Below are positions 1-5,632 of a stretch of DNA of 57,850 bases, piece by piece; the stretch's first letter is position 1, and each line of letters begins with the position of its first letter. Origin of the DNA: a virus; the IMG/VR virus record IMGVR_UViG_3300025655_000041, positions 1-57,850 of that record; one strand, 5' to 3'. Under the pieces are notes generated by a model. It was not told where the DNA came from, did not search any database, and was given only the letters and a program-made list of their open reading frames with translations. A program made the translations under genes and the position numbers.

Positions 1-70
1 TACCCTTCGCTCGAGCTACCGCTACGCGTTTGAAGCTTTGTTTGTTGCATTGTTTCGCGGTTGGCGTTAA
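1..70 (+). pseudogene. 3' fragment of the terminal-region gene (copy of 57723-57792)
   Basis: The last 22 codons and stop of the gene at 57469-57792 are present here as part of the terminal repeat. There is no start in this copy because the window begins inside the gene. If the molecule is circular or concatemeric, this is the same gene continuing across the junction rather than a dead copy. Confidence 0.8.
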
Positions 71-85
71 GCTTCCTTCCACTGG

Positions 86-126
86 CGTCCGTGTGTTTTC
101 CCTTCACACGGGCGTCTTTTTTTTTT
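86..126 (+). terminator. Intrinsic terminator after the terminal-region gene (left copy)
   Basis: A 10-bp stem (86-95 with 105-114, arms CGTCCGTGTG and CACACGGGCG, one G-T pair) with a 9-base loop is followed by TC and a T run at 117-126. It starts 16 bases after the stop codon at 68-70. This is a textbook rho-independent terminator for rightward transcription, so it separates the terminal-region gene from the early arm. Confidence 0.9.
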
Positions 127-139
127 GAATTATCCTTGT

Positions 140-200
140 GGGTAGCTCTGTGGTTCTCCTCCCTTACACGTTGAGCTATCCTCAAGGACAATTCTGTCCT
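140..200 (+). promoter_or_regulatory. Double-hairpin element A before the first early gene
   Basis: Two adjacent inverted repeats are visible. Hairpin 1 pairs GGGTAGCTC (140-148) with GAGCTATCC (173-181), with a possible inner extension at 149-152/167-170. After 3 bases, hairpin 2 pairs AGGACA (185-190) with TGTCCT (195-200) around the loop ATTC. The same layout recurs at 643-687 with different but compensating bases, so the pairing itself is conserved. It may be a hairpin promoter for the virion RNA polymerase, an RNA processing site or a leader structure; the sequence does not decide which. Confidence 0.75.
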
Positions 201-232
201 ACAACGCTCACAGAGCAGAAAGGGTTTGCTTC

Positions 233-628
233 ATGGCTAACTCAAACACATTGACTTTTACTAATCTCCCAACTGTATCGGAGTTTGTTCCAACCAATGT
301 CTTCATCGGAGATCAACCAACGAAGATTGTTTGGCGTAATCGGCTTGGAGCTGTAAAGATTGTGGATGCTGGCTACGAAGACAGAGACAAAACAATACTT
401 GTTATTGTTCTTGACTCAGGGGTTCGTTATAAGTGCAAGGCAGCTACCTTTGCTAGAAGCGAATTTCCACAGTCTTTTATTAGCGCTATTACTACGCTTA
501 AGGCTTCTGGACAAGAAGTAGAATTATGTGTAGCTATTAGTCCTAGAACTGGTAAAGCTAAAGAAGGATTCTTTTGTGGATTCCGTCTTCCGCTTCCTAA
601 ATCAGATACAGGTCTGATTAGCCTGTAA
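233..628 (+). CDS. Hypothetical early protein, 131 aa
   Basis: This is the first complete gene of the rightward arm. The start follows AGAAAGGG at good spacing, 33 bases after element A. The product is soluble, mixed alpha/beta in composition, with no membrane segment and no motif I recognise. Its place directly after the terminal repeat, terminator and hairpin element suggests very early expression, where phages often encode host-takeover proteins; that role is inference from position only. Confidence 0.75.
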   Translation: MANSNTLTFTNLPTVSEFVPTNVFIGDQPTKIVWRNRLGAVKIVDAGYEDRDKTILVIVLDSGVRYKCKAATFARSEFPQSFISAITTLKASGQEVELCVAISPRTGKAKEGFFCGFRLPLPKSDTGLISL

Positions 629-642
629 TCAATTCGCCTTCT

Positions 643-687
643 GGGTAGCACTCTACGGGGTGCTATCCTAAAGGATAATTGTATCCT
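643..687 (+). promoter_or_regulatory. Double-hairpin element B, covarying with element A
   Basis: Hairpin 1 pairs GGGTAGCAC (643-651) with GTGCTATCC (660-668). After 3 bases, hairpin 2 pairs AGGATA (672-677) with TATCCT (682-687) around the loop ATTG. Compared with element A, T-A becomes A-T in stem 1 and C-G becomes T-A in stem 2, so both arms changed together. The element ends 23 bases before the next start codon. Hairpin promoter, processing site or leader structure are all possible. Confidence 0.75.
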
Positions 688-710
688 AACTAGCCACAAA
701 GGAGTTTATT

Positions 711-827
711 ATGTGGACAGGACAAGCAACGACTGCTCTTAAAGAATGGGCAGAAAAAGAAGCCAACAAGATACGTGTTGAAGAAAACAAGAAGCGTATC
801 GAACAGTACTCGAAAGGAACAAAGTGA
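711..827 (+). CDS. Small charged early protein, 38 aa
   Basis: A 39-codon reading frame begins at ATG 711 after the strong ribosome site AAAGGAG. It encodes a Lys/Glu-rich peptide (begins MWTGQATTAL, ends YSKGTK) likely to form one helix. The stop TGA shares its last base with the next start, which suggests coupled translation. The same AAAGGAGTTTAT leader occurs before the gene at 2997. No family recognised. Confidence 0.65.
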   Translation: MWTGQATTALKEWAEKEANKIRVEENKKRIEQYSKGTK

Positions 828-1114
828 TGATTATTCGTAATCTTAACATTAAGGATGCATCTTCGGCTGCATTGGAGGCACTCATGCAAGACATTTCTGT
901 CGAACTACAGGAGAGGCAACTTAGAGAAAACTGCGAGGATGCTCTAAATAATCATCTCTCTGTAGGAGAACTCCCAGAAGACTCTAGAATGCCATACATT
1001 GCGTACCTTGAATCTCGTTCTGATCTTCCACTAGCAGGAATACTACTAAGTGAATGGGAAGACGAACAAGCACAAGATGAGAGAGCACTCTCAATGCGCA
1101 CTACGGGGGCATGA
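827..1114 (+). CDS. Hypothetical acidic early protein, 95 aa
   Basis: I choose ATG 827, which overlaps the upstream stop by one base, over a GTG at 824; AAAGGA lies upstream at proper distance. The product is acidic and mostly helical in composition, with no membrane segment and no recognised motif. It sits in an overlapping chain with its neighbours on both sides (an ATGA overlap with the next gene), so it belongs to one polycistronic unit. Confidence 0.7.
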   Translation: MIIRNLNIKDASSAALEALMQDISVELQERQLRENCEDALNNHLSVGELPEDSRMPYIAYLESRSDLPLAGILLSEWEDEQAQDERALSMRTTGA

Positions 1115-1191
1115 TTGTGGCATCACTCATAGGGTTAGTAGCATTTATCTGTCTAATACTATCTCTAATCAAAGCCTGGAGGGACACTTAA
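1111..1191 (+). CDS. Tiny single-pass membrane peptide, 26 aa
   Basis: The ATG overlaps the previous TGA (ATGA). The 26 residues are an almost pure hydrophobic helix (about residues 2-20, from IVASLIGL to LILSL) followed by KAWRDT, giving one membrane segment with a basic end. Its size and early position fit small phage peptides that act on the host membrane, but no function can be assigned. Coupled translation and the clean hydrophobic pattern are the support. Confidence 0.5.
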   Translation: MIVASLIGLVAFICLILSLIKAWRDT

Positions 1192-1418
1192 GGTGTACTA
1201 AGAGTATATTACAGCGTTTCCAGTAGAAGCACTTGTAAGAACACTCTTAGTAACACTAAGAATGTCACTTTAATTGATACTAAAACCGCGACCTCTCACT
1301 GTCATTACCAGGAAACTCTTGAAATAGTACCACTTCGGGAGTATTTCTGGGTTTACGTGAAGTAAATTGCTGGTGAGTGTGTCCTTATGTGTGTAAATGT
1401 GAACCGAAAGAGATTAAA
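1192..1418 (+). promoter_or_regulatory. Non-coding stretch with several hairpins
   Basis: This 227-base gap holds no gene I can support. It contains a 6-bp stem with 3-base loop (CTTAGT-AAC-ACTAAG, 1246-1260). It also has a longer imperfect hairpin (1313-1354, with GAAATA 1321-1326 against TATTTC 1342-1347 around CCACTTCGGG) and a 5-bp hairpin TTTAC-GTGAA-GTAAA (1352-1366). The long-then-short hairpin arrangement matches the elements at 140, 643 and 2926. It likely regulates the gene block starting at 1419. Confidence 0.55.
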
Positions 1419-1523
1419 ATGAGACCAAAATGTGACAATTGTAACTCACCGTCAGACGCAACTAACTTTGCAACCTACTGGCTATGTGCTAAATGCTGGT
1501 TAAGGAGATTTAAATGTACTTAG
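1419..1523 (+). CDS. Small zinc-ribbon-like protein, 34 aa
   Basis: A 35-codon frame encodes a peptide with two Cys pairs, CDNC (residues 5-8) and CAKC (residues 25-28), spaced as in a minimal zinc ribbon; the end is basic (LRRFK). GAAAGAG lies upstream as a modest ribosome site. It overlaps the next gene by 10 bases. Such small zinc proteins in phages often bind nucleic acid or host proteins, which here is inference. Confidence 0.55.
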   Translation: MRPKCDNCNSPSDATNFATYWLCAKCWLRRFKCT

Positions 1524-1720
1524 ATAAAGAGTTCCAAGTAAAGCTTGCAAATGCAATGCTACATACTTCACTGCTTGCCTATTCAACTGCAGAAGACATT
1601 GAAAAAGATTACCCTGAAAGGGCTGAACAGCTAAAAGATATTAACGAACTTTGCGGTCAACTATTTAATATCTTTAATCCAAAAGAAGGAATTAAACTTG
1701 AAGTAGAGTTAGGAGAATAA
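1514..1720 (+). CDS. Hypothetical protein, 68 aa
   Basis: Starts after the good ribosome site AAGGAG inside the end of the previous gene. The product looks like two or three amphipathic helices and is acidic, with no recognised motif. Two bases separate it from the following gene, so the two are co-expressed. Confidence 0.65.
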   Translation: MYLDKEFQVKLANAMLHTSLLAYSTAEDIEKDYPERAEQLKDINELCGQLFNIFNPKEGIKLEVELGE

Positions 1721-1722
1721 CG

Positions 1723-1992
1723 ATGACTAAACAAGAGATGCAAACTACAATCGATGAACTAAACGATAAACTCTCTAATCAATCTAAAATGATTGCGGAG
1801 TTAGCAACACATGCCCAAGAAATTGAAACGTACCAAGAAATACAAGAATTAGCGGATAAGAAAATTGAAAGTCTAGAAAAGGAGCTAACTCATTACAAAG
1901 AACAGAATGATAGCCTATTCAAAATCATCAGTAGATTAGAAGACAAAATAGAAACCTACAAAGAAGTAGTGGTGGTGCTGAAAAATGCATAA
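1723..1992 (+). CDS. Coiled-coil protein, 89 aa
   Basis: Nearly the whole chain has heptad-like spacing of Leu/Ile with Glu, Lys and Gln between, so it should form a long coiled coil. It overlaps by 8 bases the first of three single-strand-binding-like genes (1985) and may be an oligomerising partner; this is inferred from context. No catalytic motif. Confidence 0.7.
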   Translation: MTKQEMQTTIDELNDKLSNQSKMIAELATHAQEIETYQEIQELADKKIESLEKELTHYKEQNDSLFKIISRLEDKIETYKEVVVVLKNA

Positions 1993-2356
1993 AGTTATAG
2001 TGAGAAATATAAAATTAAAATGGGATAACACTAGAAAAGAAGGGATATACGGTGGTTACTCAATCCAAATCGAATTTGATGGAAATCGATATGAAGAACT
2101 TTTTAGACTTGGAAGGGCAAAGCTCAGTAATGGCAAATGGATAATGAACTTACGTAGCCAAAAACCAATAAAAGTAATAGACTGCGAACAGAAGGAATTA
2201 CCAAATGAAACAAGAATAGGTAATCATTCAATTGGTAATATAATGTTAGCAGTACCTAAAGAACCAATATACTTTAAAGATAAAGAAATAAGAAAAGGTA
2301 TTCCAATAATAATTCAAGTTGTTGAATATGCAGATTACTTTACAGGAGATTTCTAG
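1985..2356 (+). CDS. Single-strand DNA-binding-like protein, paralogue A (123 aa)
   Basis: This protein is visibly related to those at 2997-3446 and 5625-6116. They share a start of the form VIVRNIKLKW, a central NGKWIMN-like strand, a VID/VVD segment, the block IGNHSIGNIML (IGNGS-like in the others), a late strand with QVV/VQI, and a C-terminal acidic Asp-Phe. An OB-fold-sized protein with a terminal acidic-Phe tail is the hallmark of T7 gp2.5 and bacterial SSB, where the tail recruits partners. Paralogue A is the shortest, lacking the insertion before VVD. The single-strand-binding role is inferred from this pattern and the replication context. Three copies in one phage is unusual. Confidence 0.6.
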   Translation: MHKVIVRNIKLKWDNTRKEGIYGGYSIQIEFDGNRYEELFRLGRAKLSNGKWIMNLRSQKPIKVIDCEQKELPNETRIGNHSIGNIMLAVPKEPIYFKDKEIRKGIPIIIQVVEYADYFTGDF

Positions 2357-2698
2357 ATGAAACTAACCATTGATCCAATCTTAAACGAAAACCTAAGACG
2401 TGTACTAGGTTTAAAGAGAGACGCTGGCTACTTTGAAATACAAGATAGAAAATTCGAAAGCTACATCAGTGAAGGCTTCACTAAAAATATGTATGCTAAA
2501 GGTTCGTTTAAAGACAAACGAAAGTACATCTTCAAACACAATGTAACCGATGAAATCTTTGTTGGTACAATGAAAACAATCGCTACGATAAGCTTAGAAA
2601 ATGGTTGGCATCAAGGCTCGTGGTGTGGTACACAATTAGTTAAACGAATTGGCTCACAGAGATCCTTACTAACATTCCTCGGTGAAATTAAGGAGTAA
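2357..2698 (+). CDS. Hypothetical basic protein, 113 aa
   Basis: Begins directly after paralogue A's stop, with AGGAG before the start. The protein is Lys/Arg-rich with several aromatic residues and no membrane segment. No family recognised. Its place between two single-strand-binding-like genes hints at nucleic-acid work, but nothing in the sequence proves it. Confidence 0.65.
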   Translation: MKLTIDPILNENLRRVLGLKRDAGYFEIQDRKFESYISEGFTKNMYAKGSFKDKRKYIFKHNVTDEIFVGTMKTIATISLENGWHQGSWCGTQLVKRIGSQRSLLTFLGEIKE

Positions 2699-2701
2699 CC
2701 A

Positions 2702-2920
2702 ATGTCTTATAATGAAATGCAAAGATATATCAACGAACTATTCGAAGAAAACAAAGCGCTTAAACGAGAACTTGATGAACTAAAACACAACCCTCAAAAG
2801 CTATTATATCAGCAAGCCTTTGATGCCGTAAACTACGACACCCGTTTCGCCAAAGCTATGATGAAAGAACTAACTGAAGTATTTAAATCCGCACTCGATA
2901 ACCAAATACAATATGAGTAG
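2702..2920 (+). CDS. Coiled-coil protein, 72 aa
   Basis: The first half (to about residue 30) has heptad Leu/Ile spacing with many Glu and Lys, a probable coiled coil; the second half is helical. It follows a good AAGGAG site. The stop at 2918-2920 is followed at once by the hairpin element at 2926-2970, so this gene ends an expression block. Confidence 0.65.
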   Translation: MSYNEMQRYINELFEENKALKRELDELKHNPQKLLYQQAFDAVNYDTRFAKAMMKELTEVFKSALDNQIQYE

Positions 2921-2925
2921 CACCT

Positions 2926-2970
2926 AAGATAGTTCCACTTTGGGACTATCTTGCGAGACACTCATGTCTC
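2926..2970 (+). promoter_or_regulatory. Double-hairpin element before single-strand-binding paralogue B
   Basis: A perfect 11-bp stem (AAGATAGTTCC 2926-2936 with GGGACTATCTT 2942-2952, one T-G pair) has the loop ACTTT. After 2 bases comes a 6-bp stem (GAGACA 2955-2960, loop CTCA, TGTCTC 2965-2970). The long-then-short order matches elements A and B; the loop core CCACTTTGGG recurs as CCACTTCGGG at 1330 and as CCACTTTGG on the - strand near 57335. No T run follows, so it is not a usual terminator. Confidence 0.7.
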
Positions 2971-2996
2971 TAACCAAGCATGTAAAGGAGTTTATC

Positions 2997-3446
2997 ATGC
3001 AAACAATCATCCGTAACGTATCAGTTAACTACGCTAAAGTATACAAAGCTGAAGAGAATCCTTTCGGTGCAAAGCAATTCGATATCCAACTCGAGTTTGC
3101 TAAAGACCGTATCGATGAACTCAAAGGCTACGGTAAGATCCGTAAACTACCTAATGGTAACTTCGCAATGAATATCGCTCGTTCTGCCACTAATAAAGAA
3201 GGTAAAGAGAACTTTATTCGTGTAGTTGATATGGCTAAAGAACCATTTACCGCGCCAATCGGTAACGGTTCTACAGCTAATCTAATCGTGTACACCTATG
3301 CATCACCACGTGCATACAACGGCACTAAAACTGTACTAATGGCTGTACAAATCGTCAACCACATTCCATACGAACCTACTACTTCGGTTGACTTTGATCT
3401 TGTGGAAAGCAATAAGCCTACACCAGATAACAACGTAGACTTCTAA
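2997..3446 (+). CDS. Single-strand DNA-binding-like protein, paralogue B (149 aa)
   Basis: ATG 2997 follows AAAGGAG; an upstream in-frame start at 2940 lies inside the hairpin and is rejected. Compared with paralogue C (5625) it keeps the PFG-x-x-Q-(W/F) strand near residue 25, the NKEG turn before VVD, the IGNGS block near residue 95, the VQI strand and the DFD stretch. It ends in an acidic tail finishing VDF. The tail and OB-fold-like size point to a single-strand DNA-binding protein like T7 gp2.5 in role. It has its own hairpin element upstream, so it may be expressed more strongly than its neighbours. Confidence 0.65.
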   Translation: MQTIIRNVSVNYAKVYKAEENPFGAKQFDIQLEFAKDRIDELKGYGKIRKLPNGNFAMNIARSATNKEGKENFIRVVDMAKEPFTAPIGNGSTANLIVYTYASPRAYNGTKTVLMAVQIVNHIPYEPTTSVDFDLVESNKPTPDNNVDF

Positions 3447-3453
3447 TACAACT

Positions 3454-3483
3454 AGAGGGGTAGTCAATACTGGCTACCTCTCT
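3454..3483 (+). promoter_or_regulatory. Hairpin, 10-bp stem
   Basis: AGAGGGGTAG (3454-3463) pairs with CTACCTCTCT (3474-3483) around a 10-base loop. The GGGTAG...CTAYC core resembles stem 1 of elements A and B. It lies 8 bases after the stop of paralogue B. Only short T runs follow, so it is a weak terminator, a processing site or a leader structure for the gene at 3508. Confidence 0.55.
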
Positions 3484-3507
3484 TTACACTAAGAAAGGAA
3501 CACTGTT

Positions 3508-3873
3508 ATGATCGTATCATGGAAAAACATAAACACTACTGAAGTAAAAGTAAACGTACAACGTAGAGAGGTATACGAAGAAACTTTTTCTATAACATTC
3601 CTATTCGATGCTCTATCAGACGCTAGCTGGACAATTGAAGAACACGACAATGACAGCGTTACTCTCTCTACTAAAGACGCTGCAGCTATCCGTCATGCAC
3701 TCGAGGTCATGGAGTACACTGAGAGTGACACTATTACTGTATCGCTCAATGGTGACCGTGTTGAAGCTGAGGTCTCTATTATCAATGAACAAAGCAGAAT
3801 GTTGTTCTACCTAGACCTTGAAGTGTACGATATGGAGCTTATAGAAGACGAAACTACTATGGAACTCATATAA
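3508..3873 (+). CDS. Hypothetical acidic protein, 121 aa
   Basis: Starts after AAAGGAA. The chain is acidic, rich in beta-prone residues (ITVS, VEAEV), with an acidic C-terminus. A 68-residue frame inside it on the same strand (3608-3814) is a shadow. No family recognised; no membrane segment. It precedes the promoter-like motif at 3873, so it closes the first early block. Confidence 0.65.
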   Translation: MIVSWKNINTTEVKVNVQRREVYEETFSITFLFDALSDASWTIEEHDNDSVTLSTKDAAAIRHALEVMEYTESDTITVSLNGDRVEAEVSIINEQSRMLFYLDLEVYDMELIEDETTMELI

Positions 3874-3891
3874 AACACCCTTATAGGGGGG
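3873..3891 (+). promoter_or_regulatory. T7-type promoter-like motif, copy 1
   Basis: The string AAACACCCTTATAGGGGGG matches copy 2 (7994-8012) at 16 of 19 positions and resembles the -10 to +6 part of T7-family promoters (CACTATAGGGAGA in T7). It lies in a short intergenic gap, 45 bases before the next start codon. The core CCCT-TAT-AGGG can also fold into a 4-bp stem. A further 5-bp inverted repeat (TATAC-TATAG-GTATA) follows near 3900. Proposed target of the 705-aa RNA polymerase; inference. Confidence 0.5.
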
Positions 3892-3936
3892 TGGATTACT
3901 ATACTATAGGTATACTTAAAGGAAAGGAAGCCTAGC

Positions 3937-4248
3937 ATGACTAAAAGAACACCTGCAATGTATCACTTCTATAAGAACAAGATAGAAGAAGCAATAAGAA
4001 CTAACTCTTGGGGTCACTACGATGAGATAGTCGAGGATCTACCCGAAGACATCCGTAAGGCCTTAGTACTCTCAGGGGTACTAGAAGAATCCGTAGAGGA
4101 TAGCAGAGAAGAACGAACAGAGTTCATTATTGAGGACACACAATACGTCTTCATTTCTGCTTATAGTGAAGAGGAAGCCTTAGCGTTACATAGTGAGGGC
4201 TTCTTCAACAAGATCTTAACAGCTGAACCAAGGATACTACCACGATGA
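3937..4248 (+). CDS. Hypothetical acidic protein, 103 aa
   Basis: First gene after the promoter-like motif; AAAGGAAAGGAAG precedes the start. The product is Glu-rich and helical at the start, then carries a short beta-like segment (EFIIEDTQYVFISAYSEEEA). No family recognised. Its stop overlaps an ATG (ATGA) that opens the interrupted frame at 4245. Confidence 0.65.
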   Translation: MTKRTPAMYHFYKNKIEEAIRTNSWGHYDEIVEDLPEDIRKALVLSGVLEESVEDSREERTEFIIEDTQYVFISAYSEEEALALHSEGFFNKILTAEPRILPR

Positions 4249-4364
4249 ATGAAGCACTATCAAGACTACAAATGTAGCTCATAGACATGACTGCAATATA
4301 AGAATTAACTGGGAATTATTTTACTATTACCTTGAAGGCTATAGAAAGGACTAACAATGCATAA
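4245..4364 (+). pseudogene. Interrupted small frame with two in-frame stops
   Basis: From ATG 4245 (ATGA overlap with the previous stop) one frame runs through TAG at 4275 and TAA at 4299. It ends at TAA 4362, overlapping the next gene's start exactly as functional neighbours do here. The three pieces (MNEALSRLQM, LIDMTAI, ELTGNYFTITLKAIERTNNA) read like one small protein. It may be a decayed gene, or simply an intergenic gap with a 10-residue leader peptide. Confidence 0.3.
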
Positions 4365-4632
4365 CTACGAAGAACTTGTAAAGCGATGGAAGAAAAGTGA
4401 TAAGTTCCCGTTTAACTCTGTCGAAGATTACTTTAAAGAAATTGTTCCTGACCAACGAGAACGAGACCTAATAAGACTTGATTGGGCTTGGAATCATGTT
4501 TCAGATGCTTTTAGTCTTATAGATGGTCTTGAAGGCGATGAACTCTTTAAGCATCTTGAAGAGTACCACACAAAACTAGATTCAATGTCTAGTAATTTAC
4601 TAAACTTAACGGAAGGATTAAAAGATGCTTAA
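4357..4632 (+). CDS. Hypothetical protein, 91 aa
   Basis: Starts after GAAAGGA. Mostly helical in composition, with a Trp/Lys/Glu-rich start and Leu-rich second half. No motif recognised. It overlaps the next gene by 8 bases, so translation is probably coupled. Confidence 0.65.
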   Translation: MHNYEELVKRWKKSDKFPFNSVEDYFKEIVPDQRERDLIRLDWAWNHVSDAFSLIDGLEGDELFKHLEEYHTKLDSMSSNLLNLTEGLKDA

Positions 4633-4843
4633 ACGCATTCACATTAACCAACACATCATCAGAGCTAACGCTAAAACTGGTGAAAGAAATCCTGTTATCA
4701 CTGTAAAAGGCGGTGGTAAAAATAACTATGCACACACTGTTATCATCAATGATCATACCAAAGTAGTGTATAGCCCAGACAAGCCACTATCCTGTGGCGC
4801 AAAAGTATGGATCGAAACAACTGAAGAAGTGGAATTAGTATAA
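4625..4843 (+). CDS. Hypothetical basic protein, 72 aa
   Basis: Preceded by GGAAGGA. A small Lys/His/Thr-containing, beta-prone protein with a GGGK turn around residue 30. No family recognised. Its last base is the first base of the next start (TAATG), a coupling arrangement used repeatedly in this arm. Confidence 0.65.
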   Translation: MLKRIHINQHIIRANAKTGERNPVITVKGGGKNNYAHTVIINDHTKVVYSPDKPLSCGAKVWIETTEEVELV

Positions 4844-5082
4844 TGACTAAAAGAACCGTTATTAAAGAAGATCTTATTAAGGAACTCATGGTAGCACGTA
4901 GCAGTGCAGACGTAAAGTGTTATATGACACCTAGTGCTGCTTGGATTTACAATACTAGTCGTAGACTAGTTAAACTCGTTGTGTTAGACAGTGAAGGCAT
5001 GACTAACAAGGTTATCTACTACGATAGAGCCTGTAAGAACTTTTATAAACATGCTGAACGTATCTTAAGGCTTGCAGCATGA
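4843..5082 (+). CDS. Hypothetical basic protein, 79 aa
   Basis: Coupled to the previous gene through TAATG. Contains two helical segments around a beta-like core (RRLVKLVVL) and is rich in Arg/Lys. No motif recognised. The stop overlaps the next ATG (ATGA). Confidence 0.65.
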   Translation: MTKRTVIKEDLIKELMVARSSADVKCYMTPSAAWIYNTSRRLVKLVVLDSEGMTNKVIYYDRACKNFYKHAERILRLAA

Positions 5083-5240
5083 TAGAAGTAACTGATTATC
5101 AAGAAATGAAAGATGGTTCTGCAGTAGTAGAGCTATCTCTCAGTGAAGAAGCAATACAGTTACTGGTCAGGGAAGGACTTATAGCTGTACTGGAGAGGAC
5201 ACTCGATGAGACACGAAGCCTACATGAAAGAAAGGATTAG
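5079..5240 (+). CDS. Small acidic protein, 53 aa
   Basis: A 54-codon frame from ATG 5079 (ATGA overlap with the upstream stop) to TAG 5238. It encodes an acidic, probably helical protein (begins MIEVTDYQEM). It fills an otherwise empty gap and couples to its upstream neighbour, which supports it being real. No family recognised. Confidence 0.6.
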   Translation: MIEVTDYQEMKDGSAVVELSLSEEAIQLLVREGLIAVLERTLDETRSLHERKD

Positions 5241-5241
5241 C

Positions 5242-5481
5242 ATGGAAGAGCATAATGCAATTAGCCCAAAGCACTACAAGGAAATAGTTCCAGGGTATGA
5301 GTATATGGACATGATGTGTCATATGCTCAAGGACTATAACGGTGTTGAGGCACACCTAATGGGTCAGATCTACAAATACCTAATGCGGTATGGTAAGAAA
5401 GACTCTAAGATACAAGAACTAGGTAAAGCTAAGTGGTACTTAGACTACTTAATGGAAAGGCTAGAGAATGAGAAAGTATAG
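5242..5481 (+). CDS. DUF3310-type protein (T7 gp1.7-like domain), 79 aa
   Basis: The family pattern is clear: SPKHYKEI near the N-terminus, then GQIYKYLMRYGKK and a closing KAKWYLDYL. This is the DUF3310 domain, found in many phages and in T7 gp1.7, a nucleotide kinase involved in thymidylate use. The stand-alone domain here is shorter than gp1.7, so kinase activity cannot be assumed. I choose ATG 5242 (AAAGGA upstream) over ATG 5206, which lies deep inside the previous gene. Neighbours are other small early genes. Confidence 0.75.
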   Translation: MEEHNAISPKHYKEIVPGYEYMDMMCHMLKDYNGVEAHLMGQIYKYLMRYGKKDSKIQELGKAKWYLDYLMERLENEKV

Positions 5482-5632
5482 GTTAGTAATGGAAGGCTGG
5501 GTGACAGACACTGTGTTCGTCACTGCAGCTGACAAACCAGAAGCAGAACAATTAGCAACACAAGAGTTTATTAACCGTAAAGGATGCGAGAATGCTCGAG
5601 CATCTATTATTGAGGAGATTGAGAATGATTAA
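5468..5632 (+). CDS. Small hypothetical protein, 54 aa
   Basis: A 55-codon frame overlapping the end of the DUF3310 gene by 14 bases and the start of paralogue C by 8. Composition looks like a short beta hairpin followed by a helix (MRKYRLVMEG, then DKPEAEQLA). Overlaps on both sides and the lack of other coding content support it. Function unknown. Confidence 0.6.
   Translation: MRKYRLVMEGWVTDTVFVTAADKPEAEQLATQEFINRKGCENARASIIEEIEND

Larger units (their letters stand above)
1..126. repeat. Direct terminal repeat, left copy
   Basis: The first 126 bases recur exactly at 57723-57848. The left copy has a run of 10 T where the right copy ends in at least 12, so the two ends differ in homopolymer length. 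The repeat contains the 3' part of the gene at 57469-57792 plus its terminator. It is either a true short terminal redundancy of T7 type or the overlap left by an assembly of a circularly closing molecule; the T-run difference argues against a simple exact k-mer overlap but not decisively. Confidence 0.9.

Noticed and set aside
3608-3814. 68-residue frame inside the 121-aa gene on the + strand
   Set aside because: No ribosome site and contained wholly within the larger gene in a different frame.
4249-4356. Possible tRNA gene in the gap before gene 4357
   Set aside because: No cloverleaf arms or CCA end could be matched; the gap is better explained as a decayed small frame.
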